DNA of 64,000 bases from Psychrobacter cibarius (GTDB lineage: Bacteria; Pseudomonadota; Gammaproteobacteria; Pseudomonadales; Moraxellaceae), in the NCBI GenBank assembly GCA_030686115.1, contig CP131612.1, positions 496,001 through 560,000 of the forward strand. The letters run 5' to 3'. The notes under the pieces are model-generated. The model had not been told where the DNA came from. It worked only from the letters and a program-made list of their open reading frames with translations, and searched no databases. This document shows, one piece after another, positions 57,065 through 64,000 of this stretch; the first letter of the stretch is position 1; every line of letters starts with the position of its first letter. The translations under genes and the position numbers were made by a program.

Positions 57065-57949
57065 ATGTCAGAAGTAAAAGTATCTGCCAAAATGGTAAAA
57101 GAATTGCGTGACCGTACTGGTCTTGGCATGATGGAATGTAAAAAAGCGTTAGAAGAATCAAACGGCGATGTAGAAACTGCCATTGATAACCTACGTAAAT
57201 CTGGCCAAGCCAAAGCAGCTAAAAAAGCGGGTAACATTGCCGCTGATGGCGCTATCATCATCGCTCAAGGCGACAACAAAGCATTCTTGTTAGAAGTAAA
57301 CTGCCAAACTGACTTCGTTGCAAAAGACGAAAACTTTACGGCATTTGCAGAAGCAGTAGCGAACATTGCATTAGAAAACAATGTGACTGACGTAGCTGCT
57401 ATCGCTGAATTGCCATATGGCAATGGTCAGACTGTTGAAGAAGCTCGTGTATCTTTGGTACAAAAAATCGGCGAAAATATCCAAGTACGCCGCGTTGAAG
57501 TATTAGAAGGTAGCAACCTTGCTTCATACCGTCATGGTCTACGTATCGGTGTTGTGGTATCTTTTGAAGGCGGCAACGCAGATACTGGCAAAAACCTTGC
57601 CATGCATATCGCTGCGTTTAACCCAGTTGCGGTTGATGACGAAAGTGTAGATGCTGATTTATTAGCACGCGAAAAAGACATCATCGAAGCAAAAGCTCGT
57701 GAGTCTGGCAAGCCTGATAACATCGTTGAAAAAATGATCGAAGGTGGCCTACGTAAGTATTTAGAAGAAGTGACTTTATTACGTCAGCCATATGTTATGG
57801 ACAACGAGAAGAAAGTTGGTGATGTACTAAAAGCTGAAGGCGTAAAAGTACTTGCTTTCAAACGTCTAGAAGTTGGTGAAGGCATCGAGAAAAAGCAAGA
57901 AGATTTCGCTGCTGAAGTTGCTGCAACACAAGCACTGGCTAACAAGTAA
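57065..57949 (+). CDS. tsf: Elongation factor Ts
   Basis: 294 residues. Nucleotide-exchange factor for EF-Tu. The signature [23 protein letters not shown] near the N-terminus and [14 protein letters not shown] are intact, followed by the coiled-coil and C-terminal helices ending [20 protein letters not shown] lies before the ATG. Part of the rpsB-tsf pair, with a bidirectional terminator downstream. Confidence 0.97.
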   Translation: MSEVKVSAKMVKELRDRTGLGMMECKKALEESNGDVETAIDNLRKSGQAKAAKKAGNIAADGAIIIAQGDNKAFLLEVNCQTDFVAKDENFTAFAEAVANIALENNVTDVAAIAELPYGNGQTVEEARVSLVQKIGENIQVRRVEVLEGSNLASYRHGLRIGVVVSFEGGNADTGKNLAMHIAAFNPVAVDDESVDADLLAREKDIIEAKARESGKPDNIVEKMIEGGLRKYLEEVTLLRQPYVMDNEKKVGDVLKAEGVKVLAFKRLEVGEGIEKKQEDFAAEVAATQALANK

Positions 57950-58097
57950 TTTTTAAATTTTGCTAAGAAGAAAGGTGAGTGCTAAACTTTTTGGTTTGGT
58001 ACTCGCCGATCAGCTTTATTATTAATCTTGTATCGAACTCAAAAAATATGACAAGATAGATTATGAATGAATAGATAAAGCCTCTTAGCACAAAAAA

Positions 58098-58127
58098 AGC
58101 CCGTTAATTATATTAACGGGCTTTTTT
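58098..58127. terminator. Bidirectional terminator between tsf and the lytic transglycosylase
   Basis: AGCCCGTTAA pairs perfectly with TTAACGGGCT over a 5-base loop, with A-rich sequence on the left and T6 on the right. The genes converge here. Confidence 0.92.
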
Positions 58128-58161
58128 ACGTTTGGATTCAACGGTTCATACAGTCTTCATT

Positions 58162-58992
58162 CTAGCGTAATGCGTCATATGCTGAGTTGGCATAGCTGGC
58201 ACTATTGCTATTACTGCTGGTGCCATAGCTGACGTTTTGTAAGCCGCTACTGAGACTTGGATTGGCGATTTGATTACTAGCATTCATGGTACTGCCTGAT
58301 AGCCCTGAATCGTTTTTATACAAGCTATGGTAACGGCTCATGACATTTTTGACATAGTTACGGGTTTCTTTAAAAGGCGGGATGCCGTTATATTTATCAA
58401 CGTTACCTTCACCCGCATTGTAGCCCGCAACCGCAAATTCTACGTTGTTATTAAAACGCTTCATCAGCCATGCAATATATTTAGCAGAGCCTTCGATATT
58501 ATCTGCAGGGTTCCAAGGGTTGCTGACTTTGAAGCGTCGCGCAGTCGCTGGCATTAGCTGCATGAGACCTTGCGCACCGACAGGTGAGCGTGCATTCGGG
58601 TTAAATGCAGATTCGCTGTGCATCATTGCTTTTATAAGCCCAGGATCTACGCCATGACGCTGAGCTGAGGCGCGAATATAACTGTCGTATGAGTTGCGGC
58701 TTCCACTACTGCTGGCAGAGCTACTACCATAGCTATCGCCACTGCCATCATACATTTTGGATTTTTTATAATGGGTAACTTTGACTGTTTTAGTAAACTT
58801 ATTAAAGTTACCACTAGGTTCACTGCGATTGGTAAGTAGTATCTGACCGTCGTTACTTTTTTTAATATACATACTCTCCGCGTGAGCAGTAACAGAAAAG
58901 GCAAGTGAGCTAGTAATGACAGTTAATAGAAGAGGAGACAAGCAGCGAGTCACTAAGGTTGTAACATTTATCATAGGGTTATCACTTTTCAT
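58162..58992 (-). CDS. Lytic transglycosylase (SLT domain), secreted
   Basis: 276 residues; ATG at 58974 is an alternative start six codons later. The signal peptide covers SPLLLTVITSSLAFSVTAHA. A small region after it (MYIKKSNDGQILLTNRSEPS) resembles a DUF4124-like head, then a Ser/Gly linker. The SLT domain has the catalytic glutamate in MMHSESAFNPNARSPVGAQGLMQLMP (Glu127), and the AGYNAGEGNVDKYNGIPPFKETRNYV motif that follows. It cleaves peptidoglycan strands in the periplasm. The last 45 residues are Ser/Asn-rich and probably disordered. Confidence 0.93.
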   Translation of the reverse strand: MKSDNPMINVTTLVTRCLSPLLLTVITSSLAFSVTAHAESMYIKKSNDGQILLTNRSEPSGNFNKFTKTVKVTHYKKSKMYDGSGDSYGSSSASSSGSRNSYDSYIRASAQRHGVDPGLIKAMMHSESAFNPNARSPVGAQGLMQLMPATARRFKVSNPWNPADNIEGSAKYIAWLMKRFNNNVEFAVAGYNAGEGNVDKYNGIPPFKETRNYVKNVMSRYHSLYKNDSGLSGSTMNASNQIANPSLSSGLQNVSYGTSSNSNSASYANSAYDALR

Positions 58993-59380
58993 CGAGTAAT
59001 AGCAAATTGCTTTGCCTATAGGCGCGTCGTTCTGCGCATTTAAGCGGTTATCGTGCTGGTAGGATTTTATCGCTGTAAACGATATAGCACCCTAGCAAAA
59101 ACCACGTCTAACTAGAAACCACTCGCATTGGATACAAAAAATAATAGTTGCTTACTATAACATATAATAACTTTTCGACGCATACGATTATCAGTACAAA
59201 GTATAAAAGTCATTTTTAATTTGTAAAAAAATCAACACACTACCGTTTTTGAGTACGTTGATTGAGTATTGGCTTTATTGTTTTTAGGCGTATGTGGTAC
59301 GTGAATATTCTGGCTGTGGCAATGAATGAATCATGAGAAATAAAAGCTGTTTAGAGCACTGAAAAGTGCTGTGAACAGGG
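58993..59380. other. Intergenic region between lrgB-like gene and lytic transglycosylase
   Basis: 388 AT-rich bases on the promoter side of the transglycosylase gene, including the hairpin at 59351-59375. No gene found. Confidence 0.5.
59350..59375 (-). terminator. Hairpin terminator after the lrgB-like gene
   Basis: AGCACT-GAAA-AGTGCT (59355-59370) is flanked by CTGTT and AACAG, which extend the stem across a small internal loop. The minus strand then reads into a T-rich run, right after the gene ending at 59381. Confidence 0.7.
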
Positions 59381-60070
59381 TTATATAGAAAGTGCACTGA
59401 TAAAAATAGGCACCCAAACGGCGGTGACCAGCCCATTTACTGCCAATCCAAATGCCGCATAACGCCCAGCAGTGTGGCTAATTTGCCATGCTTCGACGGT
59501 ACCAAAAGCATGTGCTGCCAACCCAAGTGCTAAGCCCTTGGCACGGTCATCATCGATACCGCGAAATAAAAAGCGCGCCAAAGTACCACCGATAAGCCCT
59601 GAGACAATAATAATTAAGTTCGCCATGGCAAGTGGTGCTTTAATTAAATCTGCGACACTCAGACCGATTGGGGTGGTCACTGAACGCGTTGCGAAAGCGA
59701 GTATGGTGTCGTGACTTAATGCAAATAAATAAGCCAATGACATCGGTAGCAATGCACCAACCACACTTGCAAGGATGACTATGAGAGTAAGCTTTTTGAC
59801 TGGTAGACCTTTAAAGTTCATTGCTGCTAATGGTACTGCCAATAATACGGTGACATATCCCAATAGGTGATCAAATACAGGCTTGGCAACATCGTAATAA
59901 TCGTTGTAATCCCATTGTAGGATAAACAAAAATAAGAGAACAAGCGCCAACGCCGTAATCACCATCGGCAGCCATGAGAGCTTACGTGCCAGTACACGAG
60001 CAGTCATATGAGCGATTAGCGTTAATAATATCGCTGCAAAGGTTGCCACAAACACGTTATCAAAAGTCAT
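59381..60070 (-). CDS. LrgB/CidB family protein
   Basis: 229 residues from ATG at 60070, preceded by AAGGAAA; the frame to 60175 overlaps the gene before. It is hydrophobic, with six or more membrane segments. The conserved LrgB region reads FATRSVTTPIGLSVAD, and later AHAFGTVEAWQIS. In staphylococci LrgB/CidB proteins form a holin-like pair with LrgA/CidA that affects murein hydrolase export and pyruvate uptake. The gene is 22 bases downstream of the partner, on the same strand. Confidence 0.9.
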   Translation of the reverse strand: MTFDNVFVATFAAILLTLIAHMTARVLARKLSWLPMVITALALVLLFLFILQWDYNDYYDVAKPVFDHLLGYVTVLLAVPLAAMNFKGLPVKKLTLIVILASVVGALLPMSLAYLFALSHDTILAFATRSVTTPIGLSVADLIKAPLAMANLIIIVSGLIGGTLARFLFRGIDDDRAKGLALGLAAHAFGTVEAWQISHTAGRYAAFGLAVNGLVTAVWVPIFISALSI

Positions 60071-60092
60071 TGCATTTCCTTGTTCATGCAGC

Positions 60093-60527
60093 TCATAGCT
60101 GTCCTTTGTGCTCTTCAACGGTGGTGCTATCGATGCTAACATCGTGATTGAGCGAACGGTTGGCAAGTATGGCAAGTCCCCAAAGCGGTATGAGTGTGCT
60201 AATAATCATCGTCAGCATAACGCCCCAAAGCTCATCACCTAAAGCAAATAGCAGTAAGCCTGCACCTGCAGACACGGGCAAAAAAGCAAAACCGCTATCC
60301 ACCAATAAAGTGTTACTGGCTTGGGTGAGCCAACTGGGCAACCCTTTAAGTAATCGCCATGTCATCAAAATAAAGAACATGGCGACCAATCCAACGATGT
60401 TGGCAGCCTTTTCTATTCCTGCTAATTGACAGATGATAACGGCTGATTCACGAACCACGATGACCATCGTGAGTGTCAGGATTAATGCAAGCCATAGCGG
60501 CAAATGGGCGGAATGAGTAGATTTCAT
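60093..60527 (-). CDS. LrgA/CidA family holin-like protein
   Basis: 144 residues from ATG at 60527; an upstream in-frame ATG at 60587 would add 20 mostly hydrophobic residues and cannot be excluded. Four membrane segments, small soluble tail (NHDVSIDSTTVEEHKGQL). Family features: INVGLVAMFFILM-like segment (NIVGLVAMFFILMTWRL), FLPVSAGAGLLLFALGDELWG. It precedes the LrgB-like gene, forming the usual operon. No regulator gene (LysR or LytR type) is adjacent. Confidence 0.85.
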   Translation of the reverse strand: MKSTHSAHLPLWLALILTLTMVIVVRESAVIICQLAGIEKAANIVGLVAMFFILMTWRLLKGLPSWLTQASNTLLVDSGFAFLPVSAGAGLLLFALGDELWGVMLTMIISTLIPLWGLAILANRSLNHDVSIDSTTVEEHKGQL

Positions 60528-60913
60528 AAGAAATACTGGCCGATTTAGAAATAGATAGGATAGGAGCAACAAAATAGGTAACCGCACTCTAATAAGTGTG
60601 TTCTATCTATCAATGATATGAATATTGGTTGAACCTATAGCCGATGATTATATAGAGAGTAAGCAAACTAATAAAGCTTATAGCATATCGTCAGTGCGAT
60701 TATAAATAGCAACAGCGTTAAGCTCGCTTAATATAATGAATGTATCATTTGCGCCAGGCTACCTTGTGCTCACTTTAAACGACGTCAACTATGGTAGCGC
60801 GTTTTCGTGATCGGGTAACCTATAAAATTTAATGCTATGTGCCAAAAAAAAGGATGATATCAATGGATATCATCCTTTTGTCTTTTATAAAGCTATTTTA
60901 CAGATTCAGTCAT
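60528..60913. other. Intergenic region between lrgA-like gene and hflX end
   Basis: 386 bases containing the hflX terminator (60844-60876). The remainder should include the promoter of the lrgA-lrgB pair; no clear boxes found. Confidence 0.5.
60844..60876 (-). terminator. Terminator of hflX
   Basis: AGGATGATATC pairs perfectly with GATATCATCCT over an AATG loop. On the minus strand it ends in at least seven T. Confidence 0.93.
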
Positions 60914-62377
60914 TTATATTTTTGAGTCAGGAATTTCCACTTCTACTGCTAATTCCTCTGATTTGGCGGCTTCAGAATTGAGCGCATCAAACTCATCAAA
61001 CGCTTTTTCTTCTGCTTCGGTCATCGTCGGCTCTTCAACCTCATCAGGCTTTTCGAAGTCTTCAAGTACTGGCATCAATAACGTGGCTTGTGCTAATGGC
61101 AGTACATCTAAAGGCTCTAAATTGGCCTGACCCAGTAGCTGTCTTAGCGTATCGCTTGGCAAGCGAATCGTTAAACACTCATGACCACTGTCATCGTAGC
61201 TCTCTTCCTGAATAACACCCAGCTCATATAAGGCGTTTTTTAACTGACCTGCATGATAAGGCAAGGTCAACTCAAAGGTGGTAAGTGTACCAGTCAATAG
61301 CTGCTGGACGGCTAACGACAACGCTTCCATACCTAGATTTTCTCTAGAAGAAACATAGACGCGATTGGGTTGTCCTTCGCTAGCATAACCAATATGTGCA
61401 GGCTCATCTGTCAAATCAATTTTGTTGTAGACATTGAGCACTGGTACATCATTGTCAATCTCTGCTAATACGTCTTTAACCGCCTGAATTTGCTCATGCA
61501 TATCTTCACTAGAAGAATCGATAACGTGTAGCAATAAATCTGCTTCCAAGGTTTCTTCTAATGTCGCATGAAAGGATTCGACCAACTCATGCGGCAGATG
61601 ACGGACAAAACCTACCGTATCGACTAAAACAACACGACCAACACCCTGCCAGTCTAAACGGCGTAGAGTAGGATCAAGCGTGGCAAATAGTTTATCCGCT
61701 GCATAGATATTCTCGTCGACCAAGCGGTTAAATAGCGTAGATTTTCCCGCATTGGTATAACCGACAAGCGAAATCGTCGGCACATCTGATTTTTGGCGAC
61801 GGGCTCGACCTTGCGCACGTGTCTGTCTGACTTTCTCGATTCTGCTTTTAAGCTGATTCACGCGCACTTGTAGCAAGCGACGATCAGTCTCTAACTGGGT
61901 TTCACCGGGTCCACGTAGACCAATACCGCCTTTTTGACGCTCCAAATGCGTCCAACCTCGTACCAAACGCGTCGATAAATGGTTGAGCTGCGCCAGCTCT
62001 ACTTGTAGCTTACCTTCATAAGTACGGGCACGCTGCGCGAAAATATCCAATATCAAACCCGTACGATCCAGTACGCGACATTTTACCAAGGCTTCAATAT
62101 TACGCTCTTGTGATGGCGATAAGCTATGGTTAAATAAGACGATGTCCGCATCATGTTCGCGTACCAATTCTGCTATTTCTTCTGCTTTACCGCTACCAAC
62201 GAAGTATCTGGCGTCGGGTCTTTGGCGTGAGCCTGTGACTAAAGCCAAACGATCAGCCCCTGCTGAGTCTGCTAACAGCTCAAATTCACCTAGATCATCA
62301 GGATCTTGAATTTGACGGATGTCTAAATGTACTATAATGGCGCGCTCGCCACCTTCGTGTCTTTCAAAATAATCCAA
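60914..62377 (-). CDS. hflX: Ribosome-rescue GTPase HflX
   Basis: 487 residues. Splits stalled 70S ribosomes, notably after heat stress. The N-terminal HflX domain has FVGSGKAEEIAELV and FNHSLSPSQERNIE, then RTYEGKLQVELAQLNHLSTRL and GIGLRGPGETQLETDRR. The GTPase domain follows: GYTNAGKSTLFNRL, DTVGFVRHLP, NKIDLTDE. The last 55 residues are acidic and low-complexity. The start is TTG at 62377 with AGGTGA 7 bases upstream; no in-frame ATG nearby. Some 340 bases separate it from the divergent acyltransferase gene. Confidence 0.95.
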   Translation of the reverse strand: MDYFERHEGGERAIIVHLDIRQIQDPDDLGEFELLADSAGADRLALVTGSRQRPDARYFVGSGKAEEIAELVREHDADIVLFNHSLSPSQERNIEALVKCRVLDRTGLILDIFAQRARTYEGKLQVELAQLNHLSTRLVRGWTHLERQKGGIGLRGPGETQLETDRRLLQVRVNQLKSRIEKVRQTRAQGRARRQKSDVPTISLVGYTNAGKSTLFNRLVDENIYAADKLFATLDPTLRRLDWQGVGRVVLVDTVGFVRHLPHELVESFHATLEETLEADLLLHVIDSSSEDMHEQIQAVKDVLAEIDNDVPVLNVYNKIDLTDEPAHIGYASEGQPNRVYVSSRENLGMEALSLAVQQLLTGTLTTFELTLPYHAGQLKNALYELGVIQEESYDDSGHECLTIRLPSDTLRQLLGQANLEPLDVLPLAQATLLMPVLEDFEKPDEVEEPTMTEAEEKAFDEFDALNSEAAKSEELAVEVEIPDSKI

Positions 62378-62719
62378 AGAGTATCACCTATTTAATAAAG
62401 TAAATATATCGCTATTATCCATTCAGTAAACGTCGATATAGCGTTCATATGACCATATATATGTGGTCTCATCACTTAATATTAAAGCGTTATAGCACAA
62501 TTAACGATGGTTTTATGTTACAGCGTAAATGAAAGCCATAGGCAAATCAGTGAACGCAGCAGAACTGGTTGAATAAAAAGCAACTCATTGAACAAAAAGG
62601 AGCTCAGTGAATAAAAAGCAACTCAGTGAACAAATCGTCACTGACTGAATAAATTTTGTTATACTCATGGCGCTTGTTTACGATATATAATCATAAGTTT
62701 TTAACCACGAGGGACACAG
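62378..62719. other. Intergenic region between divergent hflX and acyltransferase genes
   Basis: 342 bases, including the 19-bp tandem array at 62551-62653. TGTTATACT (about 62657-62665) may be an extended -10 box for the acyltransferase gene. Confidence 0.55.
62551..62653 (+). repeat. Degenerate 19-bp tandem array, five units and a partial
   Basis: Units of exactly 19 bases start at 62551, 62570, 62589, 62608 and 62627, with a partial sixth at 62646. All begin TGAA. The third of the best copies, TGAATAAAAAGCAACTCAG, differs from its neighbours at a few positions; the first and fifth are more diverged. It ends about 65 bases before the start codon of the acyltransferase gene. Confidence 0.85.
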
Positions 62720-63520
62720 ATGAGCCAATCTAAGTCAGGCTTCTCACTCAGACAACAGTTGGGGCGCGGCAAACAAATTGCTGGCATGACCACCACTATC
62801 GCTGGTGGATTGCGCGCCGCCCAACGTATTGGCGCATTTAAACAGCCACCACGCGAAAAATTGCCACGCTATATTCAAGCCTTTTGCCGCAAAATGGCAG
62901 GCTCTTTTGGCGTCAAGGTTGTGGCAGTCGAGCGGGTAGAGCAGCACCACGGATTATGGGTATCCAATCATGTGTCATGGATGGATATCCCTGTGGTGGG
63001 GACATTGAGTCCTGCTTTTTTCTTATCCAAAGCTGAAATCGGTGAATGGCCTGTATTTGGTAAGCTGGCTCATGCAGCAGGCACGGTATTTATCGAGCGT
63101 GGTTCCGGTGATGCAGGGTCGGTCGCCGCCCAAATTGCCAGTTTTTTGACCAAAGGTTTCTCGGTCATATTCTTCCCTGAGGCGACCACCACAGACGGTA
63201 AAAAAATCAAACGTATCCATGGTACTTTGCTACAAGCTGCCATAGATGCTGACGTGCCCGTACGCCCGCTGGTAATTGCTTACGTCAATAAAGACGGTAC
63301 GTTAAGTGAAGAGTTGCCTTACTATGGCAAGCTTACGATGAAAGAGAGCATAAAAAAGGTACTCGATACTAAAGATGTGACCGCCTATGTATTGCCACTT
63401 GAGCCAATAGATCCTAAAGGGTTGAGCAAAAGTGAATTGACGGACTTGTTACAAGCCCGTATGCAAGAAGGTTTGGCCGAATTACATTCGCGAGTCTTAA
63501 CGAAAGTCGCTAAAATATAA
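62720..63520 (+). CDS. PlsC-type lysophospholipid acyltransferase
   Basis: 266 residues. The acyltransferase motifs are NHVSWMDIPVVG (H-x4-D) and FPEATTTDGKKI (block III), with FIERGSGDAGSV between them. It should transfer fatty acyl groups to lysophosphatidic or another lysolipid acceptor at the inner membrane. The N-terminal 60 residues are basic, with no clear membrane segment, resembling the OlsA/PlsC-like branch of short acyltransferases. GAGGG precedes the ATG. A strong terminator follows. Confidence 0.9.
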   Translation: MSQSKSGFSLRQQLGRGKQIAGMTTTIAGGLRAAQRIGAFKQPPREKLPRYIQAFCRKMAGSFGVKVVAVERVEQHHGLWVSNHVSWMDIPVVGTLSPAFFLSKAEIGEWPVFGKLAHAAGTVFIERGSGDAGSVAAQIASFLTKGFSVIFFPEATTTDGKKIKRIHGTLLQAAIDADVPVRPLVIAYVNKDGTLSEELPYYGKLTMKESIKKVLDTKDVTAYVLPLEPIDPKGLSKSELTDLLQARMQEGLAELHSRVLTKVAKI

Positions 63521-63570
63521 AGCGGTGACAGCATAATAGTTGTGAATATTTAACACGCTCTAATAAAAAA

Positions 63571-63614
63571 GGCGCAAATCGCTCAGTTTATAACTGCGAT
63601 TTGCGCCTTTTTTT
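63571..63614 (+). terminator. Terminator between the acyltransferase and aldo/keto reductase genes
   Basis: GGCGCAAATCGC pairs with GCGATTTGCGCC; inside it CAGTT and AACTG extend the stem. T7 follows on the plus strand and A6 precedes, so it can serve both convergent genes. Confidence 0.92.
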
Positions 63615-63690
63615 GTCGATTAAAAATACAGCAGCCTCAATGCGCCAAAGTCTGGTTCTCATCAGACCATGGTGTCACCTCAAGCTAAAA

Positions 63691-64000
63691 TTAGGGTGAT
63701 GGATTAGGATGCTGGGTATGCACCGCTTCAATCGCTTCCAATACTTCTGAGCTTAAGGTTAAATGGATACTATCGATGTTGGATTTTAGCTGCTCGATCG
63801 TAGTAGCGCCAATAATGTTACTGGTGACAAATGAGCGTGAGTTAACGAAAGCCAATGCCATCTGTGGCATATCTAAACCTGCATCCGCTGCAATTTTGGC
63901 GTATTGAGCAGTGGCTGATAGCGCTTGTTCATTGGTATAGCGCGCAAAGCGATCATACATCGTCAGACGCGCACCCGCTGGACGTTTGCCATCGAGATAT
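63691..64000 (-). CDS. Tas-like aldo/keto reductase, C-terminal part
   Basis: Only the last 103 or so residues are in the window; the frame is open to the right edge and the internal ATG at 63960 is not the true start. The visible part reads YLDGKRPAGARLTMYDRF, then DMPQMALAFVNSRSFVTSNIIGATTIEQLKSNIDSI, matching the C-terminus of E. coli Tas and related NADPH-dependent reductases. The catalytic Tyr/Lys/His/Asp residues lie outside the window. Converges with the acyltransferase gene. Confidence 0.88.
   Translation of the reverse strand, partial: YLDGKRPAGARLTMYDRFARYTNEQALSATAQYAKIAADAGLDMPQMALAFVNSRSFVTSNIIGATTIEQLKSNIDSIHLTLSSEVLEAIEAVHTQHPNPSP

Noticed and set aside
59381..60527. Phage holin genes
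   Set aside because: The pair matches chromosomal LrgA/LrgB proteins and no phage genes are near.

Overview
The window looks like chromosome from a gammaproteobacterium of the Moraxellaceae, most likely a Psychrobacter. This is inferred from protein style, moderate AT-richness and gene order (lepA-lepB-DUF4845-rnc-era-recO-pdxJ; gacS divergent from cysM-rlmD-relA; rpsB-tsf), not from a database search. Most of the sequence is core housekeeping DNA with a few accessory insertions. No insertion sequence, prophage, CRISPR array or rRNA was seen.

Layout. 1-2.8 kb: the 3' end of ligA, then an AT-rich accessory gene joining seven 36-residue TPR-like repeats to a DUF2971-like domain. 2.8-10.2 kb: three predicted lipoproteins, a YgiQ-type radical SAM protein, an Lrp/AsnC regulator divergent from a RarD/EamA exporter, and smpB. 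10.6-14.2 kb: coaD, a YfhL-type ferredoxin, bioA-bioD, the RNase P RNA and an elongator tRNA-Met. 14.4-22.9 kb: an ABC-transporter-dependent (group 2 type) capsule export and assembly locus, kpsM-T-E-D-C-S, without any glycan-biosynthesis genes beside it. 23.2-29.7 kb: lepA, lepB, a DUF4845 gene, rnc, era and recO, followed by a decayed pdxJ. 30.3-36.4 kb: a FimT/GspH-like pseudopilin, an OmpA-family porin, typA, mscL and a small secreted protein. 36.7-44.1 kb (minus strand): cysM, a PolB-type exonuclease, rlmD, relA and mutM. 44.6-50.8 kb: a GacS/BarA hybrid kinase, a crotonase and a Bcr/CflA efflux pump.

51.1-55.6 kb holds the most unusual module: a solute-binding lipoprotein, a membrane-bound CheA-like kinase (Hpt plus CheA-type ATPase but no CheW-like domain), a CheY-like receiver and two tandem CheX-like phosphatases. 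No MCP, CheW, CheR or CheB gene lies nearby. It reads as a self-contained chemosensory-like phosphorelay that senses a small solute; its output is not visible here. 55.9-64 kb: rpsB-tsf, a lytic transglycosylase, an lrgA-lrgB pair, hflX, a PlsC-type acyltransferase and a partial Tas-like aldo/keto reductase.

Several small repeats also stand out: a shared element of about 21 bases before kpsM and kpsS, a 15-bp direct repeat exactly 200 bp apart at the rnc-era junction, a 19-bp tandem array before the acyltransferase, a 17-bp triplet repeat before gacS and a 15-bp coding repeat inside it. Many genes are separated by clear stem-loop terminators, listed individually.
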